From: Porticoccus sp041395745
Lineage (GTDB): Bacteria > Pseudomonadota > Gammaproteobacteria > Pseudomonadales > Porticoccaceae
Direction: 5' to 3'
NCBI GenBank assembly: GCA_041395745.1
Contig: JAWKZV010000001.1
Coordinates: 186,001 to 250,000 of the forward strand
Length of the DNA stretch: 64,000 nt
Positions 16,273 through 25,612 of this stretch are shown piece after piece. The notes beneath the pieces are model-generated. The model ran no database searches and was not told the origin of the DNA. It saw only the letters and a list, made by a program, of their open reading frames with translations. Position 1 is the stretch's first letter. Each line of letters starts with the position of its first letter. Made by a program: the position numbers and the translations under genes.

Positions 16273-17136
16273 ATGACAGCTATCTCTGCATCTCTGGTGA
16301 AAGAACTGCGCGAGCGTACTGGCCTCGGCATGATGGAATGTAAAAAAGCCCTGGTTGAGGCGGATGGTGATATCGAAAAAGCGATTGAAGACCTGCGCAA
16401 GTCCAGCGGTATGAAGGCTGCCAAGAAAGCTGGTCGCACCGCTGCCGAAGGTGTGGTGGCCGTGAAGGTTGCTGATGACAACAGCTACGGTGTGCTGGTT
16501 GAGGTGAACAGTGAGACTGACTTCGTGGCCCGCGACGACAACTTCCTGGCGTTCGTCAACAGTGTGGTTGAAAAAGCGTTTAACGACAAACAGTCCGATG
16601 CCGCTGCACTGGCTGCTGAAGTAGAAGAGGCTCGCCAGGCTTTGGTGCAAAAGATCGGTGAAAACATTGCTGTCCGCCGAGTTGAATTGGTGGAAGCTCC
16701 GGTAGTAGGTAGCTACGTTCACAGCAACAACCGCATTGCTGTGCTGACTGCTCTTTCTGCTGGTGATGCTGAGCTGGCCAAAGATGTTGCCATGCACGTT
16801 GCCGCGGTAAACCCGCAAGTGGTCAAGCCGGAAGATATGCCGGAAGAAGTGGTTGTCAAAGAGCGTGAAATTTTCACTGCCCAGTCCCGTGAAAGTGGCA
16901 AGCCGGAAGAGATCATTGCCAAGATGATCGAGGGTCGCATCAGCAAGTTTCTGGCTGAGTCCAGCCTGGTGGCCCAGCCTTTCGTGAAGGACCCCGACGT
17001 CAAGGTCGGCAAGCTGGTGAAAGATGCCGGTGCGGATGTGCTCTCCTTTGTGCGCTTTGAAGTGGGCGAGGGCATCGAGAAAGAAGAAGTAGACTTCGCC
17101 GCGGAAGTGGCAGCGCAGGTCGGCGCAGCCAAATAA
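16273..17136 (+). CDS. tsf: Elongation factor Ts
   Basis: A 287-residue guanine-nucleotide exchange factor for EF-Tu. The N-terminal UBA-like segment (LVKELRERTGLGMMECKKAL) and the TDFVARDDNF motif that contacts EF-Tu are present; length matches E. coli (283). GAGAGGAAA precedes the ATG. A GC-rich hairpin follows the stop. Confidence 0.98.
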   Translation: MTAISASLVKELRERTGLGMMECKKALVEADGDIEKAIEDLRKSSGMKAAKKAGRTAAEGVVAVKVADDNSYGVLVEVNSETDFVARDDNFLAFVNSVVEKAFNDKQSDAAALAAEVEEARQALVQKIGENIAVRRVELVEAPVVGSYVHSNNRIAVLTALSAGDAELAKDVAMHVAAVNPQVVKPEDMPEEVVVKEREIFTAQSRESGKPEEIIAKMIEGRISKFLAESSLVAQPFVKDPDVKVGKLVKDAGADVLSFVRFEVGEGIEKEEVDFAAEVAAQVGAAK

Positions 17137-17153
17137 GCTTGAAGAAGCTGAAG

Positions 17154-17177
17154 ACGGGGGCTGCGGCCCCCGTTATT
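17154..17177 (+). terminator. Terminator after tsf
   Basis: An 8-base-pair stem (ACGGGGGC/GCCCCCGT, arms 17154-17161 and 17166-17173) with a TGCG loop, followed by TATTAT. The T-run is short, so termination may be partial before pyrH. Confidence 0.65.
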
Positions 17178-17217
17178 ATATACGCCCAGTTTATCCCCCC
17201 TCCGGAGTACCTGTTTC

Positions 17218-17955
17218 ATGCCTGGCACAAAAGATAAAAAGTACAAACGGATTCTGCTCAAGCTGAGTGGCGAGGAGCTGATGGGTGATGAGGGATTCGG
17301 TATCGATCCCAAGGTACTTGACCGCATGGCTCTGGAAATAGGCCAGCTGGTGGGTATCGGTGTCCAGGTTGGTTTGGTGATCGGCGGCGGCAACCTGTTC
17401 CGTGGTGCGGCCCTCCATGCTGCGGGTATGGAACGAGTCACCGGTGACCACATGGGTATGCTGGCTACCATGATGAATGGGCTGGCCATGCGCGATGCTC
17501 TGGATCGCAACAATATTTCCGCTCGAGTGATGTCTGCCATTCCCATGAGTGGGGTGGTGGAGCATTACGATAGGCGCACTGCTATCCGCTATCTCAGTGG
17601 TGGTGATGTGGTGATTTTTGCCGCAGGTACCGGCAACCCATTCTTTACCACTGATTCTGCCGCTTGCCTGCGTGGCATTGAAATCGGTGCCGGAATCGTC
17701 TTGAAGGCGACCAAGGTGGACGGTGTATACTCCGCCGATCCGATGAAAGACCCCAATGCCACCATGTATTCCCGCCTTACTTACGACGAAGCGTTGCAAA
17801 AGAAACTCGGGGTGATGGACCTGACGGCAATCTGTCTCTGTCGAGAGCAGGATATGCCGTTGCGGGTGTTCCGCATGTCGAAACCCGGTGCGTTGCTGAA
17901 TATTGTCGTAGGCGGCGATGAGGGCACTCTGATTGAGGAAAGTTTTGATGATTGA
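17218..17955 (+). CDS. pyrH: UMP kinase
   Basis: PyrH phosphorylates UMP to UDP; it belongs to the amino-acid kinase fold. The 245-residue protein shows RILLKLSGEEL, IGGGNLFRG and the TDSAACLRGIEIGA segment. It starts the long envelope-synthesis run and overlaps the frr start by 8 bases. UDP made here feeds UDP-sugars used by lpxA/lpxD downstream, a functional rather than sequence link. Confidence 0.97.
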   Translation: MPGTKDKKYKRILLKLSGEELMGDEGFGIDPKVLDRMALEIGQLVGIGVQVGLVIGGGNLFRGAALHAAGMERVTGDHMGMLATMMNGLAMRDALDRNNISARVMSAIPMSGVVEHYDRRTAIRYLSGGDVVIFAAGTGNPFFTTDSAACLRGIEIGAGIVLKATKVDGVYSADPMKDPNATMYSRLTYDEALQKKLGVMDLTAICLCREQDMPLRVFRMSKPGALLNIVVGGDEGTLIEESFDD

Positions 17956-18505
17956 AGACCTGAAAAAAGACGCTGAAGAGCGCATGGCAAAAAGCATTGA
18001 ATCCCTGGGGCATGCTTTTAATAAAATTCGCACCGGTCGTGCCCACCCCAGCCTGCTGGATGGTCTGACGGTCTCCTACTACGGTTCAGACATGCCCCTC
18101 AATCAAGTGGGTAACGTTAATGTGCTGGATGCCCGCACACTGTCCATTTCCGTCTGGGAAAAGAGCATGGTACCGGAGGTGGAAAAGGCCATCATGAAGT
18201 CCGACCTGGGGCTGAACCCGGTGACCACCGGAGAGCTAATCCGCGTACCGATGCCGGCGCTTACAGAAGAAACACGTAAGGGCTTTATCAAGCAGGCTAA
18301 ATCCGAGGCGGAAAATGCCCGGATTGCCATTCGTAATATTCGTCGGGATGTGCTTTCCGACCTCAAGGATTTGCTGAAGGAGAAGGCCATCAGCGAGGAC
18401 GACGAGCGTCGTGCGCAGGAAAATATCCAGAAAATAACTGATAAATATATCCAGCAGGTCGACAAGGCACTTTCCGTGAAGGAAGTGGACTTGATGGAGA
18501 TCTGA
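17948..18505 (+). CDS. frr: Ribosome recycling factor
   Basis: A 185-residue RRF, the exact E. coli length, which with EF-G splits post-termination ribosomes. FNKIRTGRAHPSLLDG and the C-terminal IQKITDKYIQQVDK helix are typical. The ATG at 17948 has GAGGAA seven bases upstream; a TTG 15 bases earlier is rejected. The start overlaps the end of pyrH. Confidence 0.97.
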   Translation: MIEDLKKDAEERMAKSIESLGHAFNKIRTGRAHPSLLDGLTVSYYGSDMPLNQVGNVNVLDARTLSISVWEKSMVPEVEKAIMKSDLGLNPVTTGELIRVPMPALTEETRKGFIKQAKSEAENARIAIRNIRRDVLSDLKDLLKEKAISEDDERRAQENIQKITDKYIQQVDKALSVKEVDLMEI

Positions 18506-18531
18506 CCCGGTTTGGCGGACAGTCATTCACT

Positions 18532-19290
18532 ATGAGTCAACCAGAGGACGGTACTCGCCGGATCCATCCGCTACGTCATGTGGCGATTATCATGGATGGC
18601 AATAATCGTTGGGCCACTGCAAGGGGTCTGTCCGGCACCGCCGGGCATGAGGTCGGTGCTGAGAGGGTAAGAGATATCCTCGATGCTTGCCAGCGTCACG
18701 ATATCGAAGTCGTCACCTTGTTTGCATTCAGCAGCGAGAACTGGAAACGCCCGGAACTGGAAGTTAGGGCCTTGATGACCTTGCTGGGTTCCTACCTGCG
18801 CAAGGAAGTTCCGAAGCTGGTCGAGCGTGGAATCCGCCTTCGATTTATCGGTCGTCGCGATAATTTCAGCGACAAGCTTAAGAATCTGATTGCCGAGAGT
18901 GAAGCCGCAACCTCCAGAGGTGCACGGACTCTCGTATTGGCTGTCGATTACGGAGGTCGTTGGGAGGTCACCGAAGCTGCTCGCAAGTTGGCCCGTCAGG
19001 TGCAGTCAGGGCGGCTTAGGCCAGAGGATATCTCCGAGCTGCTGATGCAGCAAAATATGTGCTTGAACGATTTGCCGCCACCGGACCTTTGTATCCGCAC
19101 CGCGGGAGAGCAGCGCGTGAGTAATTTCCTGCTCTGGCATCTGGCCTATAGCGAGTTCTATTTTACCGATTGTTACTGGCCAGAATTTGATGGTGCCGCC
19201 TTTGACCAGGCTGTCGAGGAATATTATCAACGTCAACGACGTTTCGGCATGAGAGACCACGACAAAGGGGAGCAGAGTAAGAGTGCTTAG
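18532..19290 (+). CDS. uppS: Undecaprenyl diphosphate synthase
   Basis: A 252-residue cis-prenyltransferase making C55-PP, the lipid carrier for peptidoglycan and O-antigen. The catalytic HVAIIMDGNNRWA motif with its key aspartate is near residue 20, and the distal RTAGEQRVSNFLLW and YWPEF motifs are present. Its stop overlaps the GTG start of cdsA by 8 bases. Confidence 0.97.
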   Translation: MSQPEDGTRRIHPLRHVAIIMDGNNRWATARGLSGTAGHEVGAERVRDILDACQRHDIEVVTLFAFSSENWKRPELEVRALMTLLGSYLRKEVPKLVERGIRLRFIGRRDNFSDKLKNLIAESEAATSRGARTLVLAVDYGGRWEVTEAARKLARQVQSGRLRPEDISELLMQQNMCLNDLPPPDLCIRTAGEQRVSNFLLWHLAYSEFYFTDCYWPEFDGAAFDQAVEEYYQRQRRFGMRDHDKGEQSKSA

Positions 19291-20125
19291 AGAGCGCATC
19301 ATTACTGCGCTGGTAATGGCCGCGCTGTTTCTGTCAGGACTGTTCCTGTTGACGCCCTATGGTTTTTCCCTTGCGATCGCCGTCGTTGTCATCTATGGCG
19401 CCTGGGAATGGGCGGATCTCAGCTCACTTTCTCAACCACTTGCCCGCCTTGCTTACAGTACTCTGGTGGCTGGGCTACTGCTTACTGCTGCATGGCTTCT
19501 AGGATTGTCGCCTGGCGGCGAGCTGCAATTTGAGCGCGGTCAGTCATTCCTGATTGCCACAACGCCCTGGTGGGCCATAGCTCTGTTGTGGGTGCAAGGT
19601 TATCCTTCAAGTGCCATCCTCTGGGGTGGCCGTCCCGTCCGTGCCCTGATGGGAGTATTGGTGCTGCTTCCCACCTGGGTGGCGGCGATTCTGCTCATTC
19701 ACAGTAATAATGGTCCGTGGTTGATTCTATTGGTGGTGGCCGTGGTCGCGCTGGCGGATATTGGCGCTTTTTTCGCCGGTCGCCGATTCGGACGTCACAG
19801 CCTGGCTGCCAGTGTCAGCCCGAAGAAAACCCTTGAAGGGCTATTTGGTGGATTGTTGGCAAATCTGATGCTGGCGTTGGTACTGGGGCTGTCCCTCCAA
19901 TTGTCTGGCGGCGCCTGGTTGATGTGTGGTCTGCTGGTGATGGTAACGGCATTGGCCTCCGTGCTAGGTGATTTGCTCGAAAGCATGGTGAAAAGGCACC
20001 GAGGTATCAAAGACAGCGGCCGTATTCTGCCGGGACATGGCGGTATTCTCGACCGAGTCGACAGTCTGACGGCCGCATTGCCCGTATTCACTCTGATTTT
20101 GCTCTCCAGCGAGTTGCGGTTCTGA
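19283..20125 (+). CDS. cdsA: Phosphatidate cytidylyltransferase
   Basis: CdsA makes CDP-diacylglycerol from phosphatidate and CTP. The 280-residue protein is strongly hydrophobic with about eight membrane segments and ends with the family signature (SMVKRHRGIKDSGRILPGHG then GILDRVDS). It starts at GTG 19283 inside the end of uppS, as expected from the coupled order. dxr follows after 3 bases. Confidence 0.96.
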   Translation: MLRERIITALVMAALFLSGLFLLTPYGFSLAIAVVVIYGAWEWADLSSLSQPLARLAYSTLVAGLLLTAAWLLGLSPGGELQFERGQSFLIATTPWWAIALLWVQGYPSSAILWGGRPVRALMGVLVLLPTWVAAILLIHSNNGPWLILLVVAVVALADIGAFFAGRRFGRHSLAASVSPKKTLEGLFGGLLANLMLALVLGLSLQLSGGAWLMCGLLVMVTALASVLGDLLESMVKRHRGIKDSGRILPGHGGILDRVDSLTAALPVFTLILLSSELRF

Positions 20126-20128
20126 TCC

Positions 20129-21313
20129 ATGCAATATCTGACGGTACTGGGGGCAACAGGCTCCATTGGTGAAAGTACTCTGGACGTGGCCGCCAGGCAT
20201 CCAGAGCGCTTTCGCGTTTTTGCCCTTAGCGGGCATCGCCAGCTCAGCAAGCTGGCGGAGCAATGCGGGCGTTTCCAGCCGGCGTTTGCGGTCGCTGCTG
20301 ACGAGCAGTCAGCTGTGTTGCTGGGCGAGCAGCTCAAGGAGGTCAGTCCTGCAACCGAAGTGTTGTGGGGTGAGCTGGGCCTCTGTCAGGTGGCCTCCGC
20401 GCCCCAGGTCGATATGGTGATGGCAGCTATCGTCGGTGCAGTCGGTCTGAAACCTACCCTGGCGGCGGCTATGGCTGGTAAGAAGGTGCTGCTGGCGAAC
20501 AAGGAGTCGTTGGTAATGGCCGGTGCCCTGTTTATGGACGCCGTTCGCAGCGCTGGCGCCACCCTGTTACCGATCGATAGCGAACACAATGCCATATTCC
20601 AGTGTCTGCCCGGCGGCTACGGGCCTGGCAGTCGCAGGGGTGTGCGCAAAATACTGCTCACTGCATCCGGCGGGCCATTCCGTGATGTCCCGCTGGAGAC
20701 TCTCGCCGATGTGACGCCTGAACAGGCCTGCGCCCATCCCAATTGGCAGATGGGCCGGAAAATTTCCGTGGATTCCGCCACCATGATGAATAAGGGGCTG
20801 GAGTTGATCGAGGCCTGCTGGTTGTTCGATCTTCGGCCCGAAGAGGTCGAGGTGGTCATTCACCCTCAGAGTGTTATCCACTCAATGGTGGAGTACGTCG
20901 ACGGTTCCATTTTGGCGCAGTTGGGTAATCCCGACATGAGAACGCCCATCGCCCACGCCATGGCATGGCCTGACCGGGTTGAGTCGGGTGTTGCCAGCCT
21001 GGATATTATCCAGACTGCTCGTCTGGACTTCTCTGCCCCGGACCTGAATCGATTCCCTTGTCTTGGACTGGCCATGGAAGCGGCGAACCGGGGTGGTTGC
21101 GCCCCGGCAGTGCTGAATGCCGCCAATGAAGAAGCTGTTGCCGCCTTTCTGGATGGTCGCCTGGGATTCACCGGGATTGCCGAAGTGGTGTCCAGAGTAT
21201 TGAACCGGCTGCCAGCGACTGAACCCGATTCACTTGAGGTGGTCCAATCGTGCGATCAAATGGCGCGCAGCTGTGCCCATGAAGTCATTGAGCAGTTGAC
21301 CGGGAAGTATTAA
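20129..21313 (+). CDS. dxr: 1-deoxy-D-xylulose 5-phosphate reductoisomerase
   Basis: Second enzyme of the MEP isoprenoid pathway, NADPH-dependent. The 394-residue protein begins with the nucleotide motif LGATGSIGESTLDV and has ANKESLVMAG, LPIDSEHNAIFQ with metal/substrate residues, and a conserved STMMNKGLELIEA segment. ispD, ispF and ispG are also in this window. Its TAA stop overlaps the rseP ATG. Confidence 0.97.
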   Translation: MQYLTVLGATGSIGESTLDVAARHPERFRVFALSGHRQLSKLAEQCGRFQPAFAVAADEQSAVLLGEQLKEVSPATEVLWGELGLCQVASAPQVDMVMAAIVGAVGLKPTLAAAMAGKKVLLANKESLVMAGALFMDAVRSAGATLLPIDSEHNAIFQCLPGGYGPGSRRGVRKILLTASGGPFRDVPLETLADVTPEQACAHPNWQMGRKISVDSATMMNKGLELIEACWLFDLRPEEVEVVIHPQSVIHSMVEYVDGSILAQLGNPDMRTPIAHAMAWPDRVESGVASLDIIQTARLDFSAPDLNRFPCLGLAMEAANRGGCAPAVLNAANEEAVAAFLDGRLGFTGIAEVVSRVLNRLPATEPDSLEVVQSCDQMARSCAHEVIEQLTGKY

Positions 21314-22668
21314 TGGATTTATTGCAGACAATTTTTTTCACCCTGGTAGCACTGGGTATTCTGGTGACCTTTCACGAATTCGGTCACTTCTGGGTGGCCC
21401 GCCGCTGTGGTATCAAGGTCATCCGCTTCTCTGTGGGCTTTGGTACCCCGTTGTTGCGCTGGCGCGACAAGCTGGGAACCGAATTTGTGATTGCCGCGCT
21501 CCCCCTGGGCGGTTACGTGCGCATGGTGGACGAAAGGGAAGGCAATGTGGCGGCATCTGATTTGCCCTATGCCTTCACCCGCAAATCCGTATGGCAGCGT
21601 ATGGCTGTGGTGGCAGCAGGACCATTGGCAAATTTTCTGCTGGCAATACTCGTTTACTGGATTGTCTATTCCATGGGAGTAAGTGGGATAGCACCGGTTA
21701 TTGGTTCTCTGATCCCGGATTCAGTCGCTGAGCAGGCTGGATTGGAGGTTGGGCAGGAAATTGTTGCTGTGGATGGCGAGCCGACGCCTACCTGGCAGGC
21801 GCTCAATGAGCAATTGGTAAGACGCATTGGTGAAACTGGCCCAATCACGTTTTCAGTAAAGGAACCGGGTGATTCCCTGCAGTATGAATACGAGGGGGAA
21901 CTGCAGGATTGGCTCAACGATGCTGATGAGCCCGACCCGGTCGCCGGACTGGGCATAGTCCTTTATTCACCCCAGGTGCTGCCAGTTGCGGAAGAAGTGG
22001 TAGCCGGGGTGCCTGCCGATAAGGCCGGCATTCAGTCTGGCGACCAGATTATCAGTGCCGATGGCGAGCCTATGCCGGACTGGAGTACATGGGTGAATTA
22101 TGTGCGCGCACGTCCAGAACAAGCCATCGCCCTGGTGGTTCAGAGAGGTGACGATCGCATTCACACCACGGTTGTGCCCAAGCTGACAGACATCGAGGAT
22201 GGCTCGAAAGTCGGACAGGTGGGGATGAGTGTGCGTCTTCCCGAATGGCCGGAAAACATGATTCGCAAATCCAGTTACGGTCTGTTTGAGGCCCTTGGTC
22301 AGGGAGTGGCTCAGACCTGGAATACCTCACTGTTGATCCTCGACTCGGTCAAGAAGATGTTGATGGGGCTGATTTCGGCAAAACACTTGAGTGGTCCCAT
22401 CACGATTGCTAAAGTGGCGGGCGCTTCCGCCCAATATGGACTGACGGCCTATTTGGGGTTTCTGGCTTTTTTGAGTGTCAGTCTGGGCGTGCTGAATTTG
22501 CTGCCCATCCCGGTTCTGGATGGGGGTCACCTGATGTACTACATCATCGAGGCCGTGAAAGGAACACCCGTACCCGAAAAAGTGCAGATGGTGGGTTTTC
22601 GGATCGGGATGTTTTTGGTGATTGGGCTGATGTTACTCGCCCTATACAATGATCTGATGCGGCTCTGA
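21313..22668 (+). CDS. rseP: RIP metalloprotease RseP
   Basis: An inner-membrane zinc site-2 protease that cleaves anti-sigma-E factor RseA and signal-peptide remnants. The catalytic FHEFGH is near residue 19, and LLPIPVLDGGH supplies the third metal ligand near the C-terminus. Two PDZ-like regions lie between (around VIGSLIPDSVAEQAGL and VAGVPADKAGIQSGD). Length 451 equals E. coli (450). Gene order rseP-bamA-skp is standard. Confidence 0.97.
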   Translation: MDLLQTIFFTLVALGILVTFHEFGHFWVARRCGIKVIRFSVGFGTPLLRWRDKLGTEFVIAALPLGGYVRMVDEREGNVAASDLPYAFTRKSVWQRMAVVAAGPLANFLLAILVYWIVYSMGVSGIAPVIGSLIPDSVAEQAGLEVGQEIVAVDGEPTPTWQALNEQLVRRIGETGPITFSVKEPGDSLQYEYEGELQDWLNDADEPDPVAGLGIVLYSPQVLPVAEEVVAGVPADKAGIQSGDQIISADGEPMPDWSTWVNYVRARPEQAIALVVQRGDDRIHTTVVPKLTDIEDGSKVGQVGMSVRLPEWPENMIRKSSYGLFEALGQGVAQTWNTSLLILDSVKKMLMGLISAKHLSGPITIAKVAGASAQYGLTAYLGFLAFLSVSLGVLNLLPIPVLDGGHLMYYIIEAVKGTPVPEKVQMVGFRIGMFLVIGLMLLALYNDLMRL

Positions 22669-22707
22669 CTGCCACAACGAACAAGAATCAAGAGAATACC
22701 GGTCTCC

Positions 22708-25035
22708 ATGAAACGCTTTTATCTGTTGCTGTGTCTTTTTTTATTTGCTGTGGCCGCTAGGGCCGAGGTGTTTCAGGTAGAGGATATCCGTATCGACGGC
22801 CTACAACGGGTTTCGTCGGGTACTGTGTTTGCTTCCATGCCGCTTAGTGTCGGTGACCTGGTCGATGAAGACACCATCCGACGGGCAACCCGGGCGTTGT
22901 TCCGGACCGGCTATTTCAATGACATTCGCATGTCCCGCGATGGCGGAATCCTGATTGTTACGGTACAGGAGAGACCGGCTATCGCGGAAATTACCCTAGA
23001 GGGGAACCGGGCCATCCCCGAAGAGGAGCTGCTCAAGGCACTGCGTGAAAATGGCTTGGCCGAGGGGCAGATCTTTCGCCAGGCGGTGCTGGAAGGGATG
23101 TCCCAGGAGCTGGAGCGGCAGTATGTAGCCCAGGGCCGCTACGGCGCTACAGTGACCGGTAATGTTGAAGAGTTGCCCCGCAACCGGGTGGCGGTGAACA
23201 TCGTTGTAAATGAAGGCGAGGTCGCCTCAATCAAGCATATCAATGTGGTGGGAAACCACGCTTTTGAGCGCAAGGAAATCCTGTCACTGTTTGAGTTGAA
23301 AACCACCAATTTCCTGTCCTGGGTTTTTAACGACGATAAGTATTCAAGGGAAAAACTGTCCGGGGACTTGGAGCGTATTGAATCCTTTTATCTTGACCGC
23401 GGTTATCTGAAGTTTTCTATCGAGTCCACCCAGGTGGCAATCAGTCCGGACCGTCAATCGGTATTTGTTACCGTCAATATAAATGAAGGGGAAGTTTACA
23501 AAATCGGCGAGATTGGTCTGGCCGGTGATCTGGTGGTGTCTGAGCAGGAAGTACGTAACTTGATCACACTCCGTGAAGGCGAAACCTTCTCTCAGGTCCA
23601 GATGACCAATACCTCAGAAGCCATTACTCAGCGCCTGGGAGATGAAGGCTATACCTTCGCTGAAGTGAAGGGGTTGCCGGAGGTCAATGAAGAAGACAAG
23701 ACTGCCAAGGTCACTTTCTTTGTTAACCCTGGCAAGCGTGCCTATGTGCGTCGTATCGAGTTCCGAGGCAACACAAAAACCATGGACGAAGTGCTGCGTC
23801 GTGAGATGCGCCAGTTGGAAGGTGCTTCGGCATCCACAGCAAAAATTGAGCACTCCAAGGCCCGCCTCAATCGCCTTGGCTTCTTCAAAGATGTCAAGGT
23901 GGATACCCAGCCGGTGCCCGGTACGAATGACCAGGTGGATGTGATCTACACCATTGAGGAGCAGCCGTCCGGTAGCATTGGTGCCAGTGTCGGTTTTGCC
24001 CAAACCTATGGTCTGGTCCTTGGTGCGAATATTCAGGAGCAAAACTTCCTGGGCACTGGTAACAGTGTAGGCATTGGCGTGAATCGCAGTGCCTACACCA
24101 CTAATCTGAATTTCAGTATCCAGGACCCCTACTTTACCCGTGATGGCATCAGTGCAGGTTTTGCAGTTTTTGCCCGTAGTACTGATTATGAAGAGGTAAA
24201 TATCTCAAATTACAGTACAGATAGTATGGGGGGGGCTCTGACCTTCGCCTATCCACTGTCTGAGTATTCCAGTATCGGTATGGGCGTTGGCTTAGAGATA
24301 CTGGAACTGGATATCGGGTCCTTTCCATCAGAAGAAATTCTCGATTTCGTGGATCAAAACGGTGAAGACTTTACAACTTTATCTGTCAGTGCCAACTGGG
24401 GGTACTCAACCCTTAATAGGGCTACTTTGGCCACGGCTGGTATTGCTCATAGGGTAAGTATGGAAGTTGCTGTGCCCGGCAGCGACCTGGAGTACTTTAA
24501 GACCTCTTATGCCGGTCAGTACCTCCGCCCCCTAGATGACAGTTTGACCCTGCGTATGCGCACAGACCTTGGTTATGGTGATAGCTACGGCAGTGCTGAT
24601 AGCCTGCCGTTCTTCAAGCACTATTTCGGCGGTGGTTGGGGTTCCGTGCGTGGCTTCAAGAAAAATACTCTCGGTCCGAGGGAAACCCCTGATACCCGCA
24701 ACCCCTACGATACTGATGAAGACCCCTTTGGTGGTAACGTGTTGATCGAAGGCAGTGTGGAAGTTCTGTTCCCTGTACCATTCATCAAGGATCAGAAGAG
24801 CCTGCAAGCAGCTGTATTCCTGGATGCCGGTAATGTCTTTGATACAGATTGTGGCGACAAGGATGAGGACTTCTGTCAGGAGCCCGATCTCGGTGATTTG
24901 CGCTACTCCATCGGTATCGGCGGCACCTGGATCAGTGGCTTCGGCCCGATTACCGCGAGCCTGGCTTTCCCACTCAACGCAGGGAGTGAGGATGAGAAAG
25001 AAGTATTCCAGTTTTCTCTCGGACAGACCTTTTAG
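22708..25035 (+). CDS. bamA: Outer membrane protein assembly factor BamA
   Basis: The 775-residue central BAM component: signal peptide (cleavage after AARA), five POTRA domains over ~25-425, then a 16-strand barrel with VRGF in loop 6 (GSVRGFKKNTLGPR) and a C-terminal phenylalanine signature (FQFSLGQTF). Barrel loops around 24.2-24.4 kb are more AT-rich than the rest, typical of surface-exposed variable regions. A run of eight G residues lies at 24228-24235 in a loop codon stretch. Preceded by rseP, followed by skp. Confidence 0.97.
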   Translation: MKRFYLLLCLFLFAVAARAEVFQVEDIRIDGLQRVSSGTVFASMPLSVGDLVDEDTIRRATRALFRTGYFNDIRMSRDGGILIVTVQERPAIAEITLEGNRAIPEEELLKALRENGLAEGQIFRQAVLEGMSQELERQYVAQGRYGATVTGNVEELPRNRVAVNIVVNEGEVASIKHINVVGNHAFERKEILSLFELKTTNFLSWVFNDDKYSREKLSGDLERIESFYLDRGYLKFSIESTQVAISPDRQSVFVTVNINEGEVYKIGEIGLAGDLVVSEQEVRNLITLREGETFSQVQMTNTSEAITQRLGDEGYTFAEVKGLPEVNEEDKTAKVTFFVNPGKRAYVRRIEFRGNTKTMDEVLRREMRQLEGASASTAKIEHSKARLNRLGFFKDVKVDTQPVPGTNDQVDVIYTIEEQPSGSIGASVGFAQTYGLVLGANIQEQNFLGTGNSVGIGVNRSAYTTNLNFSIQDPYFTRDGISAGFAVFARSTDYEEVNISNYSTDSMGGALTFAYPLSEYSSIGMGVGLEILELDIGSFPSEEILDFVDQNGEDFTTLSVSANWGYSTLNRATLATAGIAHRVSMEVAVPGSDLEYFKTSYAGQYLRPLDDSLTLRMRTDLGYGDSYGSADSLPFFKHYFGGGWGSVRGFKKNTLGPRETPDTRNPYDTDEDPFGGNVLIEGSVEVLFPVPFIKDQKSLQAAVFLDAGNVFDTDCGDKDEDFCQEPDLGDLRYSIGIGGTWISGFGPITASLAFPLNAGSEDEKEVFQFSLGQTF

Positions 25036-25068
25036 TAGTACATCAGATAATTCCAACGGAGAGTTAGT

Positions 25069-25584
25069 GTGCGTATAGCAAAATGTTTATTGGTTACCCT
25101 GGCTGTCAGCTTTACTTCTACTGTGCTGGCAGCAGATGGCAATATTGCGGTAGTGGATTTTGCCAAGGCGATTTTTTCCACTGAGGTTGCCAAAGCACGC
25201 CTGAAACAGAAGAAAGGCGAGTCTGATTTTGCCGCGTTGCAGGGAAAATATGAGAGCACCGTAGCTAACATGAAAGCCCTGAAGCAGGACATTGAAAGCA
25301 AGGGCATGACCTGGTCGACGGAAGACGCCGCAGAAGCCCAGCAGAAAATGGCGTTCTATCGCCAGGAGCTTGAACTGGTTACCCGCAAGATCCAGTCAGA
25401 CCAGCAGGCGCTGCAGAACAGCATCGTCCAGGAGCTACGTCCCAAGGCTGGTGAGGCCTTGCAAGAGATTATTGACGAAGAAGGTATTGTGCTGCTGATC
25501 AGCGCTGAGGCTGTGGTGACTGCGGCTCCCAGCCTGGATGTGACAGCCAAGCTGACTGACCGACTCAACAAGAAAACCAAATAA
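25069..25584 (+). CDS. skp: Periplasmic chaperone Skp/OmpH
   Basis: A 171-residue secreted protein with a signal peptide (cleavage near VLAAD) and a long helical central part rich in K/E/Q, matching the coiled tentacles of Skp. Skp holds unfolded outer-membrane proteins for the BAM complex. The start is GTG 25069 with GGAG upstream. Gene order bamA-skp-lpxD supports the call. Confidence 0.92.
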   Translation: MRIAKCLLVTLAVSFTSTVLAADGNIAVVDFAKAIFSTEVAKARLKQKKGESDFAALQGKYESTVANMKALKQDIESKGMTWSTEDAAEAQQKMAFYRQELELVTRKIQSDQQALQNSIVQELRPKAGEALQEIIDEEGIVLLISAEAVVTAAPSLDVTAKLTDRLNKKTK

Positions 25585-25612
25585 GCTTGCCAGCTTAAGC
25601 AGGGACCGGACT

